Positions 25,396 to 40,304 of a stretch of DNA of 64,000 bases are shown here, in pieces. The stretch comes from Anarhynchus alexandrinus (taxonomy: Eukaryota; Chordata; Aves; Charadriiformes; Charadriidae), in contig VUYV01000297.1 in NCBI GenBank assembly GCA_008711295.1, positions 17,034 through 81,033 of the forward strand, read 5' to 3'. The notes below the pieces were generated by a model. That model was not told the DNA's origin, did no database searches, and saw only the letters and a list, made by a program, of their open reading frames with translations. How positions within the stretch are numbered: the stretch's first letter is position 1; each line of letters starts with the position of its first letter. The position numbers were made by a program, and so were the translations under genes.

Positions 25396-28300
25396 TAGCA
25401 TCCACATCTCCCAGTCATATCAATACCAGTGCTCAATTTCACTGTTTTAATAGCAATGAAAATTCAGTATTTGTCTCCTACTTTCTGGTACATCAATGTG
25501 TATCCCCTCTCCTTGCAACCTTCCAACATTCTAGGTAGCGCAATTAAGAGAAATCATTCACTTCCAAGAAAATAAAAGTCGGTAGCCTACTACCAGTTGG
25601 AGCACATTTGTGACATTAGTATTTCCCCACAGTCATTTACTAACTGGGTCTGTTTATGTGCCCCTGAAGAAACAAACTTCCAACAATATTTTGCAAAGGA
25701 AAGGACAACAATTCTCACCCTCCAGCTCTTCTCTATGGCTAATACTGGGAGTAATCAAGTATTTTGCCACGTGTTAAAAGATGCACCAATGAGAAGCCGT
25801 AGCACTCTGAAACCACTCTTGAATCTACTGTAGGAATGGTATCTAAGGCCTACGTTTCACTCTGGGAAAGATTTCTGGTACAAAACACTCAAGATACAAT
25901 TGACCAAAGCTCAAAGCAATATATTCCAATGAAGGATCTATGGGAACTTGTGAAAGAACTGGTACCAGCATGCTCAAAGACATCTGCTCCATGCTCTATT
26001 CCTGACTACTCCAGTGACACTTTTTAGGTGAAAACCGACACTGCAAGACAACGCACGGTATTCTCCCCCTTCCCCCCATCTGCTTTGTTTTAAAAGATGG
26101 AAAGTCAGAACAAGTCTATTCTATTCGAGCAAAAGGGTCTACAACTTCATTCCTTAGGACTTTTATATTACCTTGAATGACACTTAACTGAAAACATTTG
26201 TGAACCAGAATATATATTTTGGAATACCATGTACGGTCATCTACATTTACCTAGTCAACTCCGAAGTAAATGCATTTCAGGAAGGCTCTCCTATGTACTT
26301 CAATTTATCATTCACTGTGTGGAATCATGACTCATCCTCAAGGACCCTGGCTAGCCCCTCTGTAAAAGCCTGACACATCACTAGACACATTAAGAAAAGT
26401 ATGGTAATGAACAAGTATATACATATACACTTTTTTTAATTTAAATAAATAAAATCAATAAAACAGATGATAAAAGCATTTCATTTCTGAAACACCTTGT
26501 GGTCTTCTCTTCCTGAAAACAAACTGGATAAAGCCACCTGGAGAGACTCCTTCCTTTAAATAAATCATAAGACAATGCTCATACTTTTCCAGGAAACAGA
26601 ACCCTGACTCCTCAGACTGGAGATTTCCTGGAAGACTTGCCTGCATTATGTTTTCTCATTTAGCCATGTTTTGTTGGCCACATTCAACTGAACCCACTCA
26701 AAATTAAAGTCTAGTTTTGCACTTGAAAGTTTCGTTCAAGTAGATCACCAGAGTCCCAAGGAAACAGGCACACAAATGTGGAAATGCAGGTGATGTCTGG
26801 CATCATGCTTTTTTCCCATCTGCCTCTCAAGATATTTTTTTTTTTTATTAATATGTATATTACATACAGGAGGCTCTAACTCTACCATTAAAGTCTTTCA
26901 GAAAGTCATCCTAGTTATATTTGGGTTTCTACTATCTGTTCATGCATGCAGGCACGAACACACACAAAAAAACCCCACAGGAATGCATGTCTCCACAAAC
27001 CCTCTCTGCTAACTAACAGGCATCTTTGTGTTGTGGCCCTGATTCATGCAGCTTGATGTCCACAAGCATATTACTGAAACACTTATTAGGATCAGAAGGG
27101 AACTTTCAAATTCTTGATACTTCCAATTATGTCTCTCCCCTTATAGGAAGTCAACTTTACTGCTGTTTTAATCTTATACTCTAATACTTTAAGTGGCATG
27201 CTATAAGAGACGTCTGCTACTCTGCTAACTTCCACTTTCTAGCATTTTAAAGACTACATATATCACATGAATAACACTTCTATGAATGCCACACTGTGCC
27301 AATCTGTCCAGTTTGGGCTTCTTATGTATAAAACCCTCCCTTTTCTGAATTATTCCCTTTGAAGTTTCATCAGTTTGAAGCTCCTGCCCTCAAAATTGGG
27401 ATACCTAATGCAAGCTTCTTTTTCCCTCTTTGTATGATTTGCTGCTAAGGTGAAAAATGGGACAGAAAAAAAATAAAAGCAGGAAAGAAAACACACATAG
27501 GAATAGAAGGAAGTTCTCAAACTGAAGGTAGAACATCTACTGTAACTGGCAGATGTTAGAAAGCAGCTTCTCCAGATAAGCAGTTTGGGCCTCCGCAATC
27601 AGCAACATTCACGTGGTATGGAGGCTGCGTGCATGCCCTGGCAGTCCCATGCTTTGCATCCTCTTCTCATGAAAACAACATTTCCATCCTCATCACAGGC
27701 TCAGTCTCTCCACAGAATCTCAGACTAATTTTTAAATACGACTTTAATAAAGCTTACTTTGCATAGTCTGAACAATGTCTCAGTTGCATTACATCATATA
27801 AAAACTTTCATCACTGATGATAGTCATTCTTCTATAATAATACTAACAGGCTTGAAAACTGCTAACATACATTAACAATGCCAGGAAACGTTCCTAAGAC
27901 TTCCTCGCTATTAAAAAAAGAATCATTTTAATTACATAATGGAACAGAAACAGCACAAGATGCTGTAAAATACCTTTAGGAACACAGATCCAGTAAAGGT
28001 TAATCAAGGCACAAATTCATATCCTCAATAATCTCAAGCCATTACATACTACTTATTTAGTCCAGAATATATATTGGGTAACTCAAAACAGGGAGAACAT
28101 GTTTTTCTCCTTCAATTTTTTTTTTTTTTAATATTGGATTTTACCCTGACAAATAAATAAAGTTTTCATCAGGAGAACTTAAATTGCTGGTACCCTAACC
28201 AAATGCTTTGTGTTTTCACATCTCCTGCAGAACACCACTTGCTTTGAGTATCTCACAAGGAGCTTAACTGGGGTAACACAACCAGTAGAATAGCAGCCAA

Positions 28301-29173
28301 AAAAGAAAGAAAAAAGGCATTTCATTAATAACAGAAGTAATAAAAGATAGGAGGTGCTTCAATACATTACATCATTGATAATTAAAGACATATAGCACAC
28401 TTCCTGTAATTAATGTACTATAAATGTAGGACTATTACAATTACTATTGTAATAATCTTTCTTAATAATAACAGCGCTGTAAAGTGCTTAGATCTAAGTG
28501 CTATGTTCTCAGCAAAACCATCAAGAATAATTCCATGGGCTAGTCTTGTTAATAGAATTGACATTGACAGATGAGGCCTTCAAAGTCTACCTAGACCCAC
28601 AGAAAAAAAAAGTATTTGATCAAATTTTTACTGGAAGCCTTTAAAGAAAACATTTTCAGCTGGCATATACTCCTCCACATGCAGGAACTCAAGAGAATAC
28701 ACCAGCTGCCGACTCGAGACCACAACACAATCACATAAAACTCCATTATGGTGGTACACATCCGTAATCCCATCCTCAGCAGAAGGGACAAAGTTCCACA
28801 TCCAAAAAGTGCTCCCTTAACAGCCACGTATTACACACATTTATAGTGTTTTCCAACACACACAACAAAAACATCCAAAGCCTTCCCCATTTTTTCAAAG
28901 GGAAGGTAAGATTCTGGCACAGCTTTCACTACTCATATCACACCTACACTCTCACTATGTGTGCATCCAGCTCTCTCGATAAAGCTTCATGATTCTCCTC
29001 AAGTATTTATAGCCTGTAGCTGCAGAGCCATCCAAGCATATCCATCTAGATTACATACTATATTCACTAGGCTAAGCAGTTTTACTCTGCTTCAACACGT
29101 TTCTTACCCAATAGCCCAGTAATCAAAATTTGCCTTCAACCTGGTAGGAACAAAGGAAGCATATTACAAGCTT
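25396..29173. other. TCF20 intron 1, no gene seen
   Basis: AT-rich intronic sequence upstream of the coding exon in the gene's direction. It contains T- and A-runs (26831-26846, 28118-28130). No frame resembles a known protein. A weak ancient-repeat-like patch near 28470-28600 could not be confirmed. Confidence 0.55.
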
Positions 29174-29926
29174 ATAGAATCATAGAATCATAGAATGGTT
29201 TAGGTTGGAAAGGACCTTGAAGATCATCGAGTTCCAACCCCCCTGCCATAGGCAGGGACACCTCCCACTAGACCAGGTTGCCCAAGGCCACGTCCAGCCT
29301 GGCCTTGAACACCTCCAGGAATGGGGCCTCAACAACCTCTCTGGGCAACCTGTTCCAGTGCCTCACCACCCTCAAAGTGAAAAACTTCTTCCTAATGTTC
29401 AATCTAAACCTGCCCTCTTCCAGTTTGAAGCCATTCCCCCTTGTCCTGTCACTACATGCCCTAGTAAAAAGTCCTTCCCCAGCTCTCCTGTAGGCCCCCT
29501 TTAGGTACTGAAAGGCCGCAATAAGATCTCCCCGGAGCCTTCTCTTCTCCAGGCTGAACAGCCCCAACTCTTTCAGCCTCTCCTCATAGGAGAGGTGCTC
29601 TAGCCCTCGGATCATCCTCGTGGCCCTCCTCTGGACACGCTCCAACAGGTCCATGTCCCTCTTATGTTGGGGACTCCAGAGCTGGACGCAGTACTCCAGG
29701 TGGGGTCTCACGAGAGTGGAGTAGAGGGGCAGAATCACCTCCCTCGCCCTGCTGGCCACACTTCTTTTGATGCAGCCCAGGATGCGGTTGGCCTTCTGGG
29801 CTGCGATCGCACATTGCTGGCTCATGTTGAGCTTCTCGTCGATCAGCACACCCAGGTCCTTCTCCTCAGTGCTGCTCTCCAGCCATTCCCCGCCCAGCCT
29901 GTATTTGTGCTTGGGATTGCCCCGAA
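29174..29926 (-). mobile_element. CR1 LINE, 5'-truncated, encodes RT C-terminus, sense on -
   Basis: On the minus strand this is the 3' about 750 bp of a CR1 retrotransposon. It ends in three ATTCTATG-type octamers (29174-29197), the hallmark CR1 terminus. The frame is open throughout and gives the C-terminal domain of ORF2p: [17 protein letters not shown], then [15 protein letters not shown] sequence, [51 protein letters not shown], and finally [18 protein letters not shown]. The lack of stops over about 217 codons makes it the youngest-looking CR1 here. It has no catalytic RT or endonuclease part and cannot move by itself. Its left flank holds TTACAAG (29164-29170) and its right flank TTACAAA (29991-29997), a possible weak target-site duplication. 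Confidence 0.93.
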
Positions 29927-29986
29927 TCAGCTTGTGTGGCTGATAAAGAAACAGCCTCAGCTTGTGTGGCTGATAAAGAAACAGCC
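29927..29986. repeat. Perfect 30-bp tandem duplication at the CR1 5' junction
   Basis: Two identical 30-bp units (29927-29956 and 29957-29986), each starting TCAGCTTGTGTGGCTGAT and ending AGAAACAGCC, abut exactly where recognisable CR1 homology stops. The next bases, TCA, begin a third copy. Because 30 is a multiple of three, the CR1 frame runs through both as a repeated ten-residue string ([10 protein letters not shown] / [10 protein letters not shown]). The unit is not a CR1 segment I recognise. Confidence 0.9.
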
Positions 29987-31545
29987 TCACTTACAAAATC
30001 ACTGCACATAAGTCATGAATAGAGAGAAGCAGTAGGTCCTCTTATCCATGTCTCTGACTTATTTTTGAAACATCTGAAGTTATTTAAGGCAGTCTTTCAA
30101 TCTACCTTCTCCATGTGAACTTATTTTTAAGCACATCTACAATACAGATTCTGTTTCTTGTTTAATCGTCCGAAACAGCCTTGTAGAACAACTTTGTTAA
30201 CATAGCAGTTCCTCAAAATATGGAGTTACTGCATTCTGATCCTACTGTGAGCAAGATTATTAAATGGTAGTCAACATCTTTCAACAGTTCCCGCAGGTAT
30301 ATAAGACTGCCCCCAACCATTGCTGATTAACAGGGTTTATAAGTCCTCCCACACCAAGATTACTGTGTGAAATGATCTTCTGCGACATACTGTGCTAGGT
30401 TTTTTAAAACCCATGTAAGTCTAAAACTTCTTTGTCCCAATTATCAAAGACTGGGCAAATACAGGACAGCCGCCCAGGTCTTCCCACATAACACTGATGC
30501 TAGCATAGTAGTGCATCACTACAGACAGATAGCTCAAATAAAGTGAGCTAAAAACCAAAATACTGTGGGGATATGCTTAATTCTTAATTATAAGCCTGGA
30601 ATGGAGCAACTGAAACCAGCATCACTTAATTCTGTAGGAGGTAAGCGAGGTCCTTCTGCTTCGTTAAATTTTCTTTAGATTTGGGTTGACTACTGTGACC
30701 CATCTGTGCAGAGAAGTCTCAGGCAGCAGTCAAATGCAATGTATTTCGGTGATCTGTCAAAGACCTCTCATTTCCTAGCATGCTTATCAGGAAAGAAAAT
30801 GTAGTTACAGGCAGGTGACAAACAGTAAGATAGCATTTTCCACAGTCAAAAAATGTACACAAACAAGTGGGTTTTTTTTAAATAGAGTGTACAGGCTTCT
30901 GATTGAAGTAGATTATTTGCTAAATGCTGTGCAAATAACAGAGCTATACATACATCTCTGTAGACATTTCTAGTCACAACCCATAGAAAAAGCAAAAATT
31001 ACCATTTTTGTCCTTCCTCACTGTATCTTCCTGAAGTAGCAGAGCACACCCACAACCAAAAAAACCCCACCAAGCCAGAACTTGAGTATGAGCAACTCAA
31101 TGGCATAATTTGTAAGTAAATAAACCCCAGGATCTGAAATAAGCCTGAAATATAAGAGAGAAAAAAAAAAAAAAGCATTCCATGTACGGAGTATCATTCC
31201 ATTGCCAAGGTCAAGCTGCTAATCCTCATTTCTGCAGGAACACAGTTATTATTTGCACACCTGAGAAGTGGCTGGGAATAGACTAATCTTGTTTCAGTTT
31301 CAGGGGAACAATACCCTGTCTGTTGCTTTTAAGAGAAGGCAAATCAGCTATGCCACAAGTAAATGAACTGAAGGATCAAACCTAAGACTGCATTTAACAA
31401 AGTAGCAGACCTAACTTATTTCTCCTACATTTGATGCCTTTTTAAAATAAACTGGAAAACAGTTTGTTTTCAAGCTTAGGTGGGATATGGGAGTAAACCA
31501 ACAGAGCCAGCACTTCAAGAGGTCACCAGTTTGTCCAAGCAATAA
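29987..31545. other. TCF20 intron 1, no gene seen
   Basis: AT-rich intronic sequence with an A-run at about 31158-31174. Nothing resembling a gene or a recognisable repeat. Confidence 0.55.
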
Positions 31546-31715
31546 TCACAGAATCATAGAATTAGTGAGGTTGGAAGGGACCTTTAAGATCATCAAGTCC
31601 AACCGTTAACCTACCCTGATAAAAAAAAAAAAACAAAAAAAAAACACAACCACCCACTTCTAAACCATGTCCCTAAGCACCTCATCTACCCTTTTCTTAA
31701 ACACCTCCAGGGTGT
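31546..31715 (-). mobile_element. Short CR1 LINE 3' fragment, sense on -
   Basis: Plus-strand 'AGAATCATAGAATTAGTGAG', 'GGTTGGAAGGGACCTTTAAG', 'ATCATCAAGTCCAACC', then 'CTAAACCATGTCCCTAAGCA' and 'AACACCTCCAGGG' are the reverse-complemented 3' end of a CR1. The central part, near 31621-31653, is replaced by a run of A with a few C. Heavily 5'-truncated, about 170 bp. Confidence 0.88.
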
Positions 31716-34700
31716 TTAATACTTAATAATATTGTTAATATTGTTATATATGTTAATAATATTCACTGCTCACTTCTTTCAAAAAGTTGTGGTTACCCTG
31801 AACTGCAAAGAGATTTTCTTCATACCTTTCTATAAAGCTGTTTCAGGTCCTGCGCCATTAAAAGTTACTTTTGCATACTACGAATAAACAGAATTATCTA
31901 AGACATGGGAAACTGATCTTGTCTTATTCACTGCCGCATCTCTAGAGAAAACTGTGTTCAGATCTCTCACCAACACATCGTAATTTACTGTATCAAAGAA
32001 GCCTTACCACACCACTCGAAGTTGAAACAGTATACAATTATTTTTCACTGAGAGTGCCAGAACCTGTTGAAGTAGATAAACTGAACTAGATATTGTAGCT
32101 TGGAGAGTATATAAAAATTGAAGTTAAAATCAAAATACTATGTCAATGAAAACTGAATTTTACACTCTAAAAAAAAAAAATAATCATGTCTTAAAAAAAC
32201 CATATGTAGTTGTTACACATGGTTAAGTGTCTAATAATAATACATATTAGCAACATGTCTTGCAAATCAGTGCTAATATTGGTCTTTGAATTTTGTCCTG
32301 CCAATGAAAAACTTAATCAAAAGATCCCTCAAATGAGTTAAAGCTTGGCCAAGTGGATTGTAACTAGTTTCCATCATCTCACAGAGACACTGTGCCTTCT
32401 TTATCAAAATGTCTGTACAGCTTTTTAGAAAGTCAGTATATATGAGCTTAAATCCAAACAACTAAGAAAATGTTTCTCACAGAATGGGTGAAGAACAGAT
32501 GAGCGTGGCAGAAGGAACACAGTGAGCTTTGTCAGTTGAGAGGGGTGAATGCTCTGGGGATTATTGTGCTAGATAAGATCTACATTCACTTCTTATTTCA
32601 TATACATATTTCCTTAAGTGGCCACAGAAAATTTTACTAAGCCTGAGTCATTGCATCTTCCTATCTCACAGGGGAGTCGTGAACAGAGTATTCAACTGCT
32701 ACAATAAAAGGGACTATATAAACAAACAATAACAAAAAAGTAATCAGAATTTTGCATGTGGATATTATGTGACTGCTGATTTCTTCCCCTACCCTCGAAA
32801 TACTTTTTCTGAATTATTTTTTTCAAAAAATATTTTGATAACACCGAATTAAAAATATGCAACCAAATTTTTTTGCGGCTGCAAGTCCTCCTTACTCACT
32901 ACATGAACAGAACTAAAACACCATTTCCAGTTCAGCTCTCCACTTTGAGTGAAATGTACTGTTAAATTCATATTCCTAAACATGAAGAAAGAAGAAGTTT
33001 GACAAGAACAAAGTTTTGTTGTAAGCTGGTATTAAAGTTAAGGTGCTATGAAAACATGTATTTCTAGAAATATAACTGATGATCAAAGTTCAGCAGAATT
33101 TTCTGTGATTTTATTATGTCATTGGTTCTCGGCCTCAATCGATAGCAGAGATGCACTTAAATAGCTTTTTAAAATCCACCAACCGATAGCTGAAAGTTAT
33201 CCATCCAAATTTTTAATAGATACTCCTATTTTAATAAGAATCTATGCAAATCAGTCAGATTCTGTTTTATGCCAAAGATTAAAACAACAATTTTGTTTTC
33301 ACATACAGGGTCAGTTCGCTATGCAATAGCTTAAGAGATCCTGCCTCCTCCATGGTGCTAACACAGCCATTCAAGCAGCAAGCCAGATCAGGGAACTGAT
33401 ACGGCTGAGAAACAATTCTGCAAGACAGAAAAGCCATTTCTGAACCAACAGATCTGTTCACTGTATCATCACACAAACATCTGTGCCAGCAAAACGGACA
33501 CAGCAGGAACTGCTTAAGTGGCATGGCTACTGAAGTGCACTTGAAATCAAAAGTTCATATTTAAAAGGCTCTTCATCTTTACATGACAGTCAAACAACGC
33601 TTCCCACCATCAAAATGAAAGTAATACTGAACCCTAAGCTCCTCATTTCTTTTCTCCAAGCTGCAGATCAGCTGATTGCACATCCTAACCAATTCACTAT
33701 CCCTCCGAAAAGTTTGGCAACTCATTTTATGCCTCTTATTGCAAATTCGCCAGTATCCATATCTCCAATGTCTCCATACAGTCAAACATCATGTCTGTTT
33801 CCACAATACAGCAAAATCTGAGCAACCATTTCCAGAACAGCTCCTGATCTGCTCTTCGCCTCCTCAGACATGTGAGACAGTAGGTTCAGCAAAGGCATCA
33901 CAACTCTCACCAAACCTTCACCTTTCAGTTACAAAATTGAAGGCAGTGAAAAGAAGTCAATTACTAATTGCAAGAGGAAAGCAGAAAAGAGTGAGCAGTG
34001 TTGCTAGGTTCTACCTGTCCAAGCTCCCGCTTTCATTGCGGAAATGAATCCGGTACCACAAATACTCAGAACTATACAGCAGTAAAAAACCCCATAAAAA
34101 TAAAAAAAGAAATCTAATACATTCTTTTCAATTAATTTTTATAAATTGTTCATACTAAGAACTAGCCTCTGCCTTTAAAGTCTTAAATGCGTTACCTCTC
34201 AAATTATGACAAGTTGCTAAGATGAATAGTTAGGTCATATTTAATATTACCTGTAATACACGTCTTTCTTTTCTATTCAGTGTAGTCTATACAATTAAGC
34301 CTTTCTATTCTGTTTTACAATGCCTGCTGCAATGAGCCTGTAACTAAGACTCCCAGGAACTCCTCAAGGCAAATGAAGTACATTAACACAAAATCTCTAT
34401 CAGTTATGTGCAAGTATTATCACAATAGAGGTTACGCACTGTATACAAGAATTAAATCCATTGATTAGGATAAAATCATTGTTGAGGATAATACCACCAC
34501 ATTATATGCAGTAACATTAAAATCAGGTACAAATATAACCTTGATCTACTTAAACTAACAAATTAAAGAATTACCATCTGATTGCAGAAAAGCTGTAATC
34601 CAATTTATGTCCTTCAAACTTTTTACAGATAATTTTTGTTCCTTTAAGATAACACAAGAAACTTAGCTACGCACTATACCACTTTCAAGTTTTACTAGCC

Positions 34701-37700
34701 AAGGTTATCATTCTTCCTATCAGTTTAGCACTTCATCCCCCTAAAGTGACACAGATTTAAGAAAAATTTGGGTGTGGAAGGCGCAAATCCACCTGCTATG
34801 GAAGACTCAAGACAAAAATACAGTCAAGGCCATATGATGCTTACTGATAAAATGTTAGGGGAAGATAATGTTCCTTTCTAAAATAAGAAAGAAGCGGTTG
34901 AACTTCTCTCAAAACAATTTTTCCAAGCATTTTTAAGGTTTTCACACTAAAAAAAAAAACCAACAACTTCTCTTTCCCCAACATCTCTCCTTGTCTTTTA
35001 CAACCTATATCCTCTAAACATCACTTTGCTCATTCCTCCACCCTCTGGGTTCCACAGCGTCTGCCTCATGCTGGAGCCAAAAGTTGAAGCAGATATGTTC
35101 CTACAATTTAAGTGTTGTCTCCTAAAAGACACTAACAGGGAGAGACTAAGACCAGAGACATAGTTACAGGGAGACAAAGAAACAGTTCAAATTAATACAA
35201 AATAACTCCATATATTTAAGTAACAAATAACAAAAAGATAACTTCAGTGGCAGCAACATTTTAAGGACTTCCTCCCCCTTTCTACCTTCCCATCCCCAAG
35301 ACTCATTCTCACCCCAGCACTGCAGTTTTTCTTCGGATTTTTCAGATTGGACTAGTTTCTTGAACAATCCCATTGTGCATCCCCACTGTAGTTATACTGG
35401 CATAACCAACAGATATATGACAGAGAGGAGGCATCATACTGCAGTGCTAGAGCAAACAGTTAAGAACTCCTTTAAGTTCATACTTTTTTAATTCCTGTAT
35501 CACTAAGCCTTAGCCTCAAGCACTTAAACTGGTCAACTCTCAACAGCTTCCCCATGGAGTCAAAGAAAGCCTTTCAGAAGATCTCTTTTCCATGTCAATT
35601 TTATAAGGTGATTAAACTCCTAATACACCTCAGTTAAGTGTCTGAAATTATATGGTATAAACTCAGGCCACCGTAACCAACAAACAAGATACTGTACCCC
35701 GCTATTTCAAACTGCAGATGCTTAACTTCGTGCTTCTAAGTTCTGCTGCTCCAGCCAAAGGCACAGTGAATGACAACAGTAGTCAGACCACACCAGACAA
35801 AATTAACTCTAATGAGAATAAGCAGTTCACAGAAGTAAACAAGCTACAACTGCAGATCCTCTCACAACTGGGGTCTAAAGCCTTCTCCTCCACCAGCAGA
35901 TATCAGCGTCACCACAGTGATAGTGTTGGGCAGCGTTTGATGTTGTTGATGGAGACACACTTGGAAAGTTGATGGATGAAGCAATACACTGAGTGTATTC
36001 CATCTTGTATCCTACAGCATACATCCTGAAGAGAGTCAACAGTTGAAAGCAAAGAGGAGGGATGAATTCAGCACCGGAGAAGAATGAACACCTCTATAAA
36101 TACAGATTAGTACAGCAGACATTGCACTCTGAGCACAATTTTTGAAAATGCTAGTTAAGATTCCAAAGGAAGACAGAGGGAGCTTTAGATGGTCCACTAC
36201 TCTGAGAATCAGCCCCATCATTCTGTTAAACTTGAGTTCCTGTGCACTGGAGAAAAAACAAAACCAGAAGGCTCCACTGTTTCTTTCTCCATCCTGCCTC
36301 CCTTCTAGAGGAGGCTAAATACAGAGGGACAATTAACATAAACCACACATGATGGATTATATTTAATCATTCCATAATGCCAACGTATTCCTAGAGTTCT
36401 ATTACAAAAACATAAAGATGAGATGCTGTTTCCTCCCTTGCTCTAAAACATCCAAACATTCAATGAAAAATTGAGAAGTTTTCTACCTTGTTTCAGCTAT
36501 AAAGATGACAACAAAAGCAAGTCATTAACTTTTACCTTGAGAATTGCTCCTGATTTAATTCTTTACATCTTGTTAACCAACTGGGCAAAAGGTTCTTACT
36601 CCTTAGCTTATTTCAGATGGGCAATGTACACATGAAGCTAATCATAAAAAACTTCATGAATAAACACAGCCTAACAAAGTCTTTATAAACACTACAGTAC
36701 TGTGGATAAGCAAGGAAGTTTATTTCCTAATTCCCCCTCCTGCCCACATTTAGGAGCTTTCTGACCCTGTTTCTGGTTGAACTAAGAGATGTACTTTCCC
36801 TGGTAAGCTTGATCCAGATTCACTCAAGTCATCTTTTTCCACCAACTTCAACAGGCTTTTGATTAGGCTGTAGAGTGTACACACATTTAATCCCTTCTCC
36901 TCCCCCTGCCACTTTCAGCAGTTGTATTATAATACACACCACTTTGGTTTTCCACAAATCCCACCTTTCAAACATACAGCAAACTATATTTCTGCACAGC
37001 AAAAAGACAAGGAAACAAACAAAATGAACATATGAAAAATAAAATTTCTATATCCTAATCATAGTATACTACCATCATTCAAAAAAAACCCCAACATGTA
37101 GTCAACTGAGGAATTCTCAAGAAAGAGAACGGTTTTGTCTCTGATAACTGGAATATGAGAATATACCAAATGCAGAAAACTATCCCAGAACAAAAGGAAA
37201 AAAGACCAGAAGGCGAGAATCACCACCCTGCTCCCCAAACTGCAGAAAACATACCGCGGACTGAAGTCGTAAGTGCAGAGATGCAGAATACCACACTGCA
37301 GTGGACCTCCCTGGGCCATCACCAAAGCCAATCCCCTACCACAGCTGGAACTAAACAATTCTGCATAGTAAAGTTCTCTTTATGCACCCTCACAGTAAAT
37401 GGGAGACTAAGGAAGGCAAAGGAAAGATGTTTCCCCATTACAGTGCAGTGATTTGGAGGGAAGGGGGGATAAGGACAGCACAGTTCATTTTTTTTCATGC
37501 AAAATAAATAGCATCACTTTGGAGCAACTCCCAATCATGCTCCTGCTACTTCCGCTCTCCAGCGGTACAGAAGAGAATCTGCCACTCACTCAGCGATGCC
37601 CTCAGATACAAAGACAATCTGCTACCACCTTCTGTAACGATTTTACTCAACTCATTTAATTCACTACCTGCTAAGCGTCTATCATACTTTTCATGACCTA

Positions 37701-37949
37701 TCTAAAAGACCATTTTTACGTAGCAATATGCACAAGGTATGGTCAGGATCAAGAACATCAGAAAACCTGATGAGCACAACATTTCATGCAAATATGTTGG
37801 AAAAGGGAAATCTTCCCACTTCCACATGCATGGAGACAGATAGGGAAAACATACTGTGGCAAACCAAAATGTACACCCTATGACAGAACACTTCATTCTT
37901 TTTTTTCCCTTGAAGACAAGATGAGAAAGAAAAGGAAAAGATGTGATAA
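31716..37949. other. TCF20 intron 1, no gene seen
   Basis: AT-rich intronic DNA. A probable MIR-like relic at 32600-32730 is listed separately. Open frames up to about 120 codons (for example around 33676-34047) show no protein similarity and overlap frames on the other strand. I see no gene. Confidence 0.5.
32600..32730 (-). repeat. MIR/CORE-like SINE relic, reverse orientation
   Basis: 'CTGAGTCATTGCATCTTCCT' then 'ATCTCACAGGGGAGTCGTGA' and 'GGGACTATATAAAC' follow the order of the reverse MIR-type element ('ctcagtttcc...acctcacaggggtgttgtgagg ... gctatataaat'). Diverged; from recalled consensus only. Confidence 0.45.

Positions 37950-40304
<2,355 letters not shown>

Noticed and set aside
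28470..28600. Segment resembling the 'gcgctgtaaagtgctt' part of an ancient SINE/LINE end.
   Set aside because: Only one short block matches what I remember of the family, and the rest does not follow in order.
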